Positions 16,494 to 23,304 of a stretch of 23,304 bases of DNA are shown piece after piece. This DNA comes from CALZJC01 sp041574955 (GTDB taxonomy: Bacteria > Acidobacteriota > Thermoanaerobaculia > Multivoradales > JAHEKO01), in assembly GCA_041574955.1 (NCBI GenBank), contig JBFGNS010000063.1, positions 1 to 23,304 on the forward strand. The letters are read 5' to 3'. The position numbers were made by a program, and so were the translations under genes. Each line of letters starts with the position of its first letter. The stretch's first letter is position 1. Below the pieces are notes generated by a model that made no database searches, had not been told where the DNA came from, and was given only the letters and a program-made list of their open reading frames with translations.

Positions 16494-18416
16494 TCACGCG
16501 GCCGCCCACGCCGCGACCGCCACGCCGGCCAGCCAGACGGCCAGCCCGCCGGCCACCAGCGCCAGCCGGCGGCCGACGCCCATGCGCGGCCGGCCGGCTG
16601 CCAGATAGGCGAGAGCACCCAACCACGGCAGCGCCACTGCCAGCACCGCCCAGACGGCGCGCGCCCCGGGCGGCGGGCGGCGGCCGGCCAGGTCGGCGAG
16701 CGCCGCACCGGCCCAGGCGACCCACAGCAGAAGCGGCAGGAAAGCCAGCCAGCGGTCGCCCGCCGGCGACGGCGTGGCGGAGAGTGCAGCGGGCGCGGCC
16801 GGCAGCCCGAGCTCGGCGAGCACCGGCCGCGCCGGCTCGAACGGCGCCGCCGCCGGCAGGACCGGCGCGCCGGCGCCGCCCGGCATCGGCTCCTGCGGTG
16901 GCGGCGGCGGCTGCCGGCGGAAGTCGCCGCGCGGGAACTCGCCGCGCGCCGCCCGGCGCTGGCGCAGCAGGGCGGTGAGCGCCGGCACCGCGTCCCAGCC
17001 GAGCGGCAGCCTGAGGCCGTCGCAGCCGCGCAGCCGCTCGAGCCCCGGCGGCGCGGTTCCGGCGACGCGGTTGCCGGCAAAGCAGTTGCCGGCGGTGCCC
17101 GGCCAGCCGACCGCCAGGTCGGCGCGCCCGGAGCCGCTGACCGCGTTGCCGGCGACGCGGTTGCCGGTCGCCGGCCAGAACCGCCGGTCGTGGTTCGGCA
17201 GGATCAGGATGCCGTGGCCGTCGTGCCCCACCACCCGGTTGCGGAGGATCAGGTTGCGCTGACCGCCGGCCACCAGAATGCCGGTGCCGAGGGCCGGGTA
17301 GCCGAGCGGCTTGCCGGGCGCCCGCCGGTTATTGTTGTCCACGATCAGGTTGCCGGCGATGGTGGTCTCGCGCTCGGGCGGCATCAGCTCGCTGTCCAGG
17401 GTGTTGGGCACGATCCCGGCCTGGTTGGCGCGCCACACCGAGTCGATCAGGTACAGCTCGCCACCGGCGTTGGTGCCCGAGTAGCCGAGGCCGTTGTTCT
17501 CGGCCAGCAGCCGGCGCAGCACGGCGCGGCAGGGATGGCACTGGCCGACGTAGAAGCCGGCATCGGGGTGCCCCGAGGCGTACGAGTCCTCCATCACGCC
17601 GTCGGTGGAGTCGAAAGCGTACAGCCCGTAGTCGCCGTTGTTGTAGGCGGTGAGGTACGAGCCGCGGTAGCCGGTGACGCCGGTCCAGTAGACGCCGTTG
17701 AGCAGGTAGTTGCGCACCGTCAGGTTCTCGACCGCCACGCCGTCGGCCAGCACCAGCACGCCGTTGCCGAACAGCAGCCCACCGTCGAGCACGACCTCGT
17801 TGCGGTCGACGCCGCGCACTACCAGCGACGGCGTCGTCACCCGCACCTCCTCGCGGTAGACGCCGCGGTCGATCAGCACCAGATCGCCCGGCGAGGCGGC
17901 ATCCACCGCCTGCTGGATGCGCGCATGCTCCTGCGGCACCCGCACCACGCGCCCGCTGGCCGCCGCCACCGGCGCCGGCCGCGCCGCGGCCGCCGGCTCC
18001 TCGACGTCCCCCACCAGCACCGCCCCGACCATGCCGCGGTCGCCGAGCGGCGAGCCGTGAAAGGTGCAGTAGAACGGGTAGACGCCGCGCCGCTCGAACA
18101 CCACCTCGGCCTCGTCCCCCAGCTCCATCACCAGGCTGCCGAAGCTCGACTCGGTCGACCAGCCCTCGTCGAGCGCCACCGCGTGGTGCTGGTTGCGCCC
18201 CAGGTTGCGGAAAACCACCCGCCCACCCTCGGGGATGCGCACCCGCGGCGGCGAGTAGGCGTTGTCGTACATGTTGACCACCACCGTGCCGGGCGGCGCC
18301 TCGGCGCGGCAGCCGGCCAGCAGCAACAGGACGGCCACGGCCGCTGCGACGCGGCCAACGGGAGCGCCGGGGGTGGGGGCGCCGCGGGAGAGCGGGCTGG
18401 CCGGCCGGTGCCTCAT
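16494..18416 (-). CDS. Cupredoxin + parallel beta-helix + membrane-tail lipoprotein
   Basis: 640 residues. Residues 1-36 are a lipoprotein signal with lipobox LLAGC (Cys36). Residues 43-136 form a plastocyanin-like cupredoxin: GRNQHHAV with His77/His78, and FYCTFHGSPLGDRGM with Cys117, His120 and Met129 as the type 1 copper ligands, the loop to Met being longer than in plastocyanin. Residues 157-460 are a right-handed beta-helix (NosD/PF13229 type): IQQAVDAASPGDLVLIDRGV, then turns such as GYSGTNAGGEL and NLIVDNNN; CHPC (293-296) is a paired-cysteine turn. A Pro-rich linker follows (501-520). The tail has three membrane segments (557-575, 587-605, 619-637), of which WAVLAVALPWLGALAYLAAGR resembles the PLDc_N transmembrane module. 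No catalytic motif is seen; the role is probably copper binding or surface sugar binding. The start is ATG 18416. Confidence 0.8.
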   Translation of the reverse strand: MRHRPASPLSRGAPTPGAPVGRVAAAVAVLLLLAGCRAEAPPGTVVVNMYDNAYSPPRVRIPEGGRVVFRNLGRNQHHAVALDEGWSTESSFGSLVMELGDEAEVVFERRGVYPFYCTFHGSPLGDRGMVGAVLVGDVEEPAAAARPAPVAAASGRVVRVPQEHARIQQAVDAASPGDLVLIDRGVYREEVRVTTPSLVVRGVDRNEVVLDGGLLFGNGVLVLADGVAVENLTVRNYLLNGVYWTGVTGYRGSYLTAYNNGDYGLYAFDSTDGVMEDSYASGHPDAGFYVGQCHPCRAVLRRLLAENNGLGYSGTNAGGELYLIDSVWRANQAGIVPNTLDSELMPPERETTIAGNLIVDNNNRRAPGKPLGYPALGTGILVAGGQRNLILRNRVVGHDGHGILILPNHDRRFWPATGNRVAGNAVSGSGRADLAVGWPGTAGNCFAGNRVAGTAPPGLERLRGCDGLRLPLGWDAVPALTALLRQRRAARGEFPRGDFRRQPPPPPQEPMPGGAGAPVLPAAAPFEPARPVLAELGLPAAPAALSATPSPAGDRWLAFLPLLLWVAWAGAALADLAGRRPPPGARAVWAVLAVALPWLGALAYLAAGRPRMGVGRRLALVAGGLAVWLAGVAVAAWAAA

Positions 18417-18469
18417 CTCGGGTGCTGAGCGCGCAGAGTAACAGCTCGGTGCTCGTACCCCGGCGGCCG

Positions 18470-18475
18470 TATACT
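18470..18475 (+). promoter_or_regulatory. Candidate -10 box for the TorD-like gene
   Basis: TATACT ends 16 bases before the GTG start; transcription would begin near 18482, leaving about 10 bases and no Shine-Dalgarno. The -35 region (TCGGTG, 18-base spacer) is poor. The message may be almost leaderless. Confidence 0.4.
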
Positions 18476-18491
18476 GCTCGCGGCGTCGATC

Positions 18492-19352
18492 GTGGAGCTG
18501 CTTCGCACCCTGGCCGCCCTGGCCGAGCCCCCGCAGGCGGCCCACCGGCCACTGGCCGAGCTGCTCGAGCTCGGCCGGCTGCCCCACGCGGCCGACTACA
18601 CCGAGCTGTTCGAGCTCCAGCTCTACCCCTACGCCTCGTTCTACCTCGGCGCCGAAGGCATGCTGGGCGGCGACGCGCGCGACCGCATCGCCGGCTTCTG
18701 GCGCGCCCTCGGCGAGACGCCGCCGCCGGAGCCCGACCACCTCTCGACCGTGCTGGCGCTCACCGCCGAGCTCGCCGCCCTCGAGCGAGGAGCGGCCGGC
18801 GGCGGCGAGCGCCAGGCGCTGCGGCTGGCGCGGCGGGCGTGGCACTGGGAGCACCTGGCGAGCTGGCTACCGGTCTACCTCGACCGCATCGCCGCGGCCG
18901 GCGCGCCCTACTACCGCCGGTGGGCCGAGCTGACGGCGCGCGCGCTGGCCGCCGAGGCCGAGGAGCTGGGCGAGCAGCCGGAGCTGGCCCTCCACCTGCG
19001 CGCCGCACCCGGCATGGCGGACCCGCGGCGCGAGGGCGGCGAGGCGTTCCTGACGACGCTGCTCGCGCCGGTCCGCAGCGGGCTGCTGCTGGTGCGCCCG
19101 GACCTCGAGCGCGCCGCCCACCGGCTGGGGCTCGGGCTGCGGGCCGGAGAGCGCCGCTTCGCCCTGCGCAGCCTGCTCGACCAGCGGCCGGCGGCGGTGC
19201 TCGGTTGGCTGTCCGAGGAGGCCGGCGCGGCCGCGAACCGCTATCGTGAGCTGGCCTGGGGCGGACGGTGCCGCGACTTCTGGGCCGGCCGGGCGCAGGC
19301 GGCGGGCGAGCTGCTGGGCCGGCTGGCGACGACCGGCGCCGAGGTCAGCTGA
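18492..19352 (+). CDS. TorD/NarJ-family molybdoenzyme maturation chaperone
   Basis: 286 residues, all helical, from GTG 18492. It matches the TorD/DmsD/NarJ family (PF02613), which binds the twin-arginine signal or apo-form of molybdoenzymes and helps cofactor loading in the cytoplasm. Visible family features are YTELFELQLYPYASFYLG (36-53), the EPDHLS hinge (80-85) in the position of the family E(P)DH motif, and WHWEHLASWLPVYLDRI (117-133) followed by PYYRRWAEL. The C-terminal ~100 residues (PGMADPRREGGEAFLTTLL onward) extend beyond the usual ~200-residue family length and are Arg/Leu-rich. No molybdoenzyme lies in the window. The gene is divergent from the cupredoxin lipoprotein across 75 bases. 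Its last 8 bases overlap a small minus-strand frame. Confidence 0.82.
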   Translation: MELLRTLAALAEPPQAAHRPLAELLELGRLPHAADYTELFELQLYPYASFYLGAEGMLGGDARDRIAGFWRALGETPPPEPDHLSTVLALTAELAALERGAAGGGERQALRLARRAWHWEHLASWLPVYLDRIAAAGAPYYRRWAELTARALAAEAEELGEQPELALHLRAAPGMADPRREGGEAFLTTLLAPVRSGLLLVRPDLERAAHRLGLGLRAGERRFALRSLLDQRPAAVLGWLSEEAGAAANRYRELAWGGRCRDFWAGRAQAAGELLGRLATTGAEVS

Positions 19353-19515
19353 GCCGCGCCGGCTGCGGGCTGTCGGTGCCGGCCGTCCAGCTGGCCGGCG
19401 GCGTCTCGGCCAGCTGGCTCTCGAGCCGCCAGCGCACGTAGTGGCCGCGCAGGGTCAGCCGGATGAGCTTGCCGGGGTCGGAGAGGCGTTCGCCGTTGTA
19501 GCTGGTCTTTTCCAT
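19345..19515 (-). CDS. Small hypothetical protein, 56 residues
   Basis: ATG at 19515 to TGA at 19347-19345. The frame uses G or C in nearly every third position (only two GAA codons break this in the first 50), a strong sign of coding in this genome. The N-terminal half (EKTSYNGERLSDPGKLIRL, then GHYVRWRLES) looks like a compact charged domain; the tail is Pro/Ser/Ala-rich. No signal peptide or membrane segment. The Shine-Dalgarno is weak. It lies convergent to and overlaps the TorD-like gene by 8 bases. I do not recognise the family. The same frame continues upstream through a single TAA into another short ORF. Confidence 0.5.
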   Translation of the reverse strand: MEKTSYNGERLSDPGKLIRLTLRGHYVRWRLESQLAETPPASWTAGTDSPQPARLS

Positions 19516-19521
19516 TGCACT

Positions 19522-19584
19522 TTAGAAGGGTGGCCTTCCGTCCCAGTTGATATAGCCAGGCGTGAAGTAGAAGCGGCGGGGCAT
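19522..19584 (-). CDS. Tiny in-frame ORF, 20 residues, upstream of the 56-residue ORF
   Basis: ATG at 19584 to TAA at 19524-19522, rich in aromatics (FYFTPGYINWDGRPPF). It is in the same frame as the 56-residue ORF and separated from it by TAA and two sense codons. It could be a leader, a peptide gene, or the N-terminal part of one protein interrupted by a stop mutation. It has no Shine-Dalgarno, and codon bias is weaker than in neighbours. Confidence 0.25.
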   Translation of the reverse strand: MPRRFYFTPGYINWDGRPPF

Positions 19585-19592
19585 GCTATATT
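19584..19592 (+). promoter_or_regulatory. Extended -10 promoter for the patatin-like gene
   Basis: TGCTATATT forms an extended -10 (TG-N-TATATT), with a predicted start near 19599, 45 bases before the ATG. There is no convincing -35, as is usual for this promoter type. The site is a near-palindrome, so weak minus-strand activity is conceivable. Confidence 0.5.
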
Positions 19593-19643
19593 GCACGCCA
19601 GATCCACCGCCGCTAGCGCGTCCCGAGTCAAGGGAGGTCGAGG

Positions 19644-22600
19644 ATGTCCGATCCGTCAGGCTCCCGTTGCGGAGTCGGTTTCAATCAGGTTTTCCGCAAG
19701 GAGCTGGGCTATGTCCGGCACCGCTGGAGGACGGTCTACGGGCCCGAGCCGGCCTCCGAGGCCGAAGCCGAGCCCCGCGACGAGGCTGGGGACGAGGCCG
19801 AGCTCGGCGCCGGGGCCGGCTCCGGGGGCGGCGCCAGGGACGACGGCAACCGGCGCCGGCTGGCCGATCCCCCGCGGCCGACGACCGACAACGAGCTTGT
19901 CGGACTCGCCTTCTCGGGCGGCGGCATCCGCTCGGCGACCATCAACCTGGGCATCGCGCAGGCGCTCCACCAGCGCGGCGTGTTCGACCACGCCGACTAC
20001 CTGTCGACGGTGTCGGGTGGCGGCTACCTCGGATCGGCCATCAGCACCGCCATGCGCACGCTGCCGGTCGCCGACAGCGGCGAGAGTGCGGCCAGCGAGC
20101 CCGACGGAGGCGAGCCGGAGACCAGCGACCGGCAGGAGGAGATCCCGCCGCCGCCAGGTGTCGGCGAGTTCCCCTACGCCCTCGACTTCGGCGAGCAGCA
20201 GGCCACCTCCACCGCGCACCGCGGCTCGCCGTTTCTCGAGTGGATCCGCAACAACTCGAACTACATGGCCACGGGAGGCTTCAAGGACTACGGCCGGATC
20301 GCCGGTGTGCTGCTACGCGGCATCCTCGCCAACTTCCTGATCCTGGTGCCGATCCTGCTGGTGCTGGCCGCCGGGCTGTTCTGGCGCTACGACGACCGGC
20401 TCGACGCCTGGTGGGCCGCGGTCGAGACCGCCCAGGCGGCCGAGAAGCTGGCCGGCGAGCTGGAGGCGGCAGCCGACAGGGCGGCGGCGGTGGCCGAGGA
20501 GTCGGTCTGCCAAGGAGCGCCGGCCTGCGCCGAGCGGGCGCAGCAGGCGGCGGACGACGCCGCGGCGGCGCGCCAGGCGGCGAGCCAGGCGCGCGCCGCC
20601 GTGCCGCCGAGAAGCCAGTTCTTCACCGTGGCGCCGTTCTTCGCCGGGCTGTTCGTCTTCATGGTGCTGGTCTTCCCGGTGATGATCCGGGTCTTCAAGG
20701 TGTTCAGCCACGGCAAGCTGGTGGCGACCGGCGAGGAGAGCTCGGTCGAACAGCGCAGCCAGGTCGAGCTCGCCTTCGGCTTCGCGCTGATCGCGATCGG
20801 CGTCTCCGCCGCCCTCGAGGCGATGCCGATCCTCATCCACTACTTCCACCGGCTGCAGGAGGTCGGGCTGCGCGGCGCCTACGCCGGCGCCGTCAGCGGC
20901 GGCGCGTTGGGCGCGATCACGGTCGTCAGCCGGGTGCTGTCGAAGCTCGGCGGGCTCAAGCAGAAGCTGCTGCTGACCGCGGTCGGCCTGCTCGGCCTGG
21001 TGATCCCGCTGGTGATCCTGCTGTACGTGACCGAAGGGCTGGTCTACGGCGGCTGGAGCGCCATCCAGCCCTTCCAACCCCTGCCGTTGCGGGCGGCTCT
21101 GGGCGGCACCAACCCCTTCTGGATCGCCCCCGGCGTTCTGCTGCTCATCCTGGGCGGCGGCTTCGGGGCAGTGCCGGTCGGCAAGTGGTGGAAGTGGCGA
21201 GGGCGCACCTGGGCGACCGTCGCCGGCATCGCTCTCGGGGTGGTCTTGTTCTACTTTCTGACCGGCTGGCTGTCGACCCTGCTGGCCTGGATCTCGTGCT
21301 GGATTCCCGGCACCGCGCCGGACACGGTGCGACCGGACATCTTCATCCTCGGCGTCGGCGGCGTGATCTGGTTCTTTTGCTGGTGGGCGGTGGACATCAA
21401 CCTGACCTCGGTGCTCGGTCTCTACCGCGACCGGCTGGCCAGCGCCTACCTGATCGGCCTGCGCTGGCTGAAGATGGGCGACAAGCTGGTGCGGGACGCC
21501 GACGGCAAACCGATCGAGGAGCTGTTCGTGGAGCCCGACTTGAACCTCGAGGACCTGTGCGGCGGCACGCCGCCGGCGCAGAAGCCCGAGAAGCACGCCG
21601 AGTGTCCGGAGTGGAAGCACGGCGTCGCCTGCCACCCGTCGAAGGCGCCGTACCACATCGTCAACACCTCGCTCAATCTGCAAGGCAGCGATGATCCGAT
21701 GCTGCGTGACCGCAACAGCGACTTCTTCATGTTCAGCAAGTACTACTTCGGCGGCTTGCGCACCGGCTACTGCACGACCAACGACATGGAGCAGGTGTTC
21801 CCGCAGATGGACCTGCAGACCGCGATGGCGATCTCGGCCGCCGCCGCCTCGCCCAACGCCGGGCGGATGACCAGCAAGCCGCTGGTGGCGCTGATGACCC
21901 TGCTCAACATCCGCCTGGGCTACTGGGTGCCGCACCCCGGCAGGCTGTGCCAGTGGCTGAGCGACAAGCGCCGCCAGGCCGGCGACAAGCCGTTCGAGCC
22001 CACGCTGTTCCACCGCTTCATCTGGCGCGTCCCACCGAGGGCCTTCCTGCGCGAGATGTTCAGCCTGGTCGACGAGAAGCACTGGTGGGTCAACCTGTCC
22101 GACGGCGGCCACATCGAGAACCTGGCGGTCTACGAGCTGCTGCGCCGCCGCTGCCGCTACATCATCTGCGGCGACGGCGAGGCCGATCCCGGCCTCACCT
22201 TCGGCAGCCTGGCGACGCTGATGCGGTTCGCTCGCATCGACCTCGGCGTCGAGATCGAGATCCTGCTCGACGACCTGCGGCTGGACGCCGACGGCTATAG
22301 CCACCAGCACGCCGCCCTGGGGCGGATCTTCTACCCCGGCGCCCACCGGCAGGTGCGCGCCGAGGAGGCCGGAGAGTGCGACCGGTGCGGGGCGCCCCTG
22401 AAACCGCTCGAGGAGGCGCCGAGGGAGCTCAGGGGCACCGCGCCGGGAGGCGACGAGACGGGCTTCTACTGCCCCAAGGGCGAGCCCGAGCCCGGCTACC
22501 TGCTCTACATCAAGTCGTCGTTCACCGCCAACGAGGACGAGACGATGCAGGAGTACCGCGCCAACAACCCGGACTTCCCGCACGAGTCGACTGCTGATCA

Positions 22601-23207
22601 GTTCTTCGACGAGGGTCAGTTCGAGGCCTACCGGGCGCTCGGCTTCCACATGGCCGACGGGCTGTTCCCGCCGCTCAGGCCGGGCGAAGACCCGAAGACC
22701 GACTGGGCCGGTTTCAAGAAGTGGTTCGACGCGCTGCGGGCGGACCTGGCGCCGCGGCTGTCGGCCAAGCGCGGCGCGCTGCAGGAGCAGCTACGGCGCA
22801 TCCAGGAGCTGCTGCAGCGGCCGCGCTATCGGGAGTACTTCTACGAGCTCAACCCGAGACTCGAGGGTGACCCCGAGCGCGACGGGAAGCGCCCGCCGCT
22901 GCCACAGCCGGAGCTGCTGTATCTGGTGGGCCAGCAGCTGGCGCTGATGGAGGACGCCTTCATCAGCCTCAACCTCGATCAGCCGCAGAACTGGAACCAC
23001 GAGAGCAACCAGGGATGGCGGCAGCTGTTCAGCGACTGGGCCTGCTCAAAGAGCTTCAAGATCGCCTACGAGAGCTTGAGCCACCTGCACAGCGGCCGCT
23101 TCCAGAACTTCTGCCACCGCGCCTTCGGTCTGTCCACCGCCGCCGAGCTGGCGCAGCGCGCGCAGCAACACCGCGAGGAGTGTCCGCCCGAGGAGGCCGG
23201 GGACTAG
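19644..23207 (+). CDS. Patatin-like phospholipase interrupted by a large membrane domain
   Basis: 1187 residues, several times a minimal patatin. Start ATG 19644 with GGGAGG about 8 bases upstream. Residues 35-80 are acidic, Gly-rich and probably disordered. The patatin N-half has the oxyanion loop LAFSGGGIRSATINLG (88-103) and LSTVSGGGYLGS (120-131) with the presumed nucleophile Ser124; the usual G-x-S-x-G is T-V-S-G-G here. About eight membrane segments follow (approx. 226-246, 329-350, 376-397, 412-430, 441-462, 491-511, 523-548, 564-582). The C-half returns with WVNLSDGGHIENL, where Asp820 is the expected partner of the Ser-Asp dyad, and YIICGDGEADP. Patatins hydrolyse acyl chains of lipids. 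An even number of segments would put both halves on the cytoplasmic side. Residues 912-943 hold CDRC...FYC, a partial zinc-ribbon-like set. Confidence 0.82.
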   Translation: MSDPSGSRCGVGFNQVFRKELGYVRHRWRTVYGPEPASEAEAEPRDEAGDEAELGAGAGSGGGARDDGNRRRLADPPRPTTDNELVGLAFSGGGIRSATINLGIAQALHQRGVFDHADYLSTVSGGGYLGSAISTAMRTLPVADSGESAASEPDGGEPETSDRQEEIPPPPGVGEFPYALDFGEQQATSTAHRGSPFLEWIRNNSNYMATGGFKDYGRIAGVLLRGILANFLILVPILLVLAAGLFWRYDDRLDAWWAAVETAQAAEKLAGELEAAADRAAAVAEESVCQGAPACAERAQQAADDAAAARQAASQARAAVPPRSQFFTVAPFFAGLFVFMVLVFPVMIRVFKVFSHGKLVATGEESSVEQRSQVELAFGFALIAIGVSAALEAMPILIHYFHRLQEVGLRGAYAGAVSGGALGAITVVSRVLSKLGGLKQKLLLTAVGLLGLVIPLVILLYVTEGLVYGGWSAIQPFQPLPLRAALGGTNPFWIAPGVLLLILGGGFGAVPVGKWWKWRGRTWATVAGIALGVVLFYFLTGWLSTLLAWISCWIPGTAPDTVRPDIFILGVGGVIWFFCWWAVDINLTSVLGLYRDRLASAYLIGLRWLKMGDKLVRDADGKPIEELFVEPDLNLEDLCGGTPPAQKPEKHAECPEWKHGVACHPSKAPYHIVNTSLNLQGSDDPMLRDRNSDFFMFSKYYFGGLRTGYCTTNDMEQVFPQMDLQTAMAISAAAASPNAGRMTSKPLVALMTLLNIRLGYWVPHPGRLCQWLSDKRRQAGDKPFEPTLFHRFIWRVPPRAFLREMFSLVDEKHWWVNLSDGGHIENLAVYELLRRRCRYIICGDGEADPGLTFGSLATLMRFARIDLGVEIEILLDDLRLDADGYSHQHAALGRIFYPGAHRQVRAEEAGECDRCGAPLKPLEEAPRELRGTAPGGDETGFYCPKGEPEPGYLLYIKSSFTANEDETMQEYRANNPDFPHESTADQFFDEGQFEAYRALGFHMADGLFPPLRPGEDPKTDWAGFKKWFDALRADLAPRLSAKRGALQEQLRRIQELLQRPRYREYFYELNPRLEGDPERDGKRPPLPQPELLYLVGQQLALMEDAFISLNLDQPQNWNHESNQGWRQLFSDWACSKSFKIAYESLSHLHSGRFQNFCHRAFGLSTAAELAQRAQQHREECPPEEAGD

Positions 23208-23304
23208 CCACGCCGCGGCAACCGCCGCCACAGCGCCAGGAGCTGCCAGAAACCCGCCGCCGCCGCGGCGGCCAGCAGCGCCCCGCCCAGCCGCAGCACG
23301 CCGA
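23204..23304 (-). CDS. C-terminal end of a membrane protein, cut by window edge
   Basis: The last 33 codons of a minus-strand frame, ending in TAG at 23206-23204, read as a hydrophobic helix (LGGALLAAAAAGFWQLLALW) followed by a basic tail (RRLPRRG). Nearly all third positions are G or C. It converges on the patatin-like gene with a 4-base stop-to-stop overlap. The rest of the gene lies outside the window, so no function can be given. Confidence 0.45.
   Translation of the reverse strand, partial: GVLRLGGALLAAAAAAGFWQLLALWRRLPRRG

Noticed and set aside
16428..18428. A 666-codon plus-strand frame opposite the cupredoxin/beta-helix gene
   Set aside because: It is an antisense shadow; the domain structure lies on the minus strand.
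20313..22649. A 778-codon minus-strand frame opposite the patatin-like gene
   Set aside because: His/Gln/Arg/Ala-rich translation with no motif; the plus-strand frame has promoter, Shine-Dalgarno and patatin motifs.

Overview
This is a gene-dense stretch of very GC-rich bacterial DNA (roughly 70% G+C by eye, with G or C at nearly every third codon position). It comes from a Gram-negative-type organism: there are lipobox signal peptides, Sec signal peptides and large inner-membrane proteins. The gene mix (an exported SUMF1-like protein, a DUF1566/Lcl protein, a cupredoxin/beta-helix lipoprotein and an alpha-dioxygenase-like heme protein) would fit Acidobacteriota of the Thermoanaerobaculia type, or another high-GC Gram-negative lineage such as a myxobacterium. 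No marker gene is present, so this placement is only an inference. No tRNA, rRNA, CRISPR array, transposase or phage gene was seen, and no stretch over 300 bases lacks a gene.

Layout. (1) 1-4457, minus strand: a three-gene unit in the order GT-C type membrane glycosyltransferase, NAGPA/DUF2233-like phosphodiester glycosidase lipoprotein, and SUMF1/FGE-fold exported protein (cut by the window edge). (2) 4560-11453, plus strand: argG and argH joined by an ATGA overlap, then three secreted or membrane-anchored hydrolases (alpha/beta hydrolase, SGNH hydrolase, S33-type peptidase/hydrolase). (3) 11431-18416, minus strand: in transcription order, a cupredoxin + beta-helix + membrane-tail lipoprotein, a YkgJ-type cysteine-cluster protein, a 970-residue alpha-dioxygenase-like heme protein with its own consensus sigma-70 promoter and a 33-codon leader reading frame, a DUF1566 protein, and a family 2 glycosyltransferase that overlaps the S33 gene tail to tail. 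(4) 18492-23207, plus strand: a TorD/NarJ-type chaperone without a molybdoenzyme beside it, then a 1187-residue patatin-like protein whose catalytic halves are separated by about eight membrane segments. On the minus strand between these two lie two tiny in-frame reading frames split by a single TAA. (5) The right edge holds the C-terminal end of a minus-strand membrane protein.

How the genes may work together. argG and argH carry out the last two steps of arginine synthesis. Most of the rest concerns the cell envelope: glycan transfer or trimming, secreted hydrolases, and lipid chemistry. The most interesting possibility is a lipid-oxidation pair, with a membrane-integrated patatin lipase releasing fatty acids and an alpha-dioxygenase-like enzyme oxygenating them. 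This is inferred from family knowledge and proximity only, since the two genes are on opposite strands with separate promoters. The best leads for new biology are the leader ORF and promoter of the alpha-dioxygenase gene, the split-catalytic-domain patatin, and the stop-split small ORF pair at 19345-19584.
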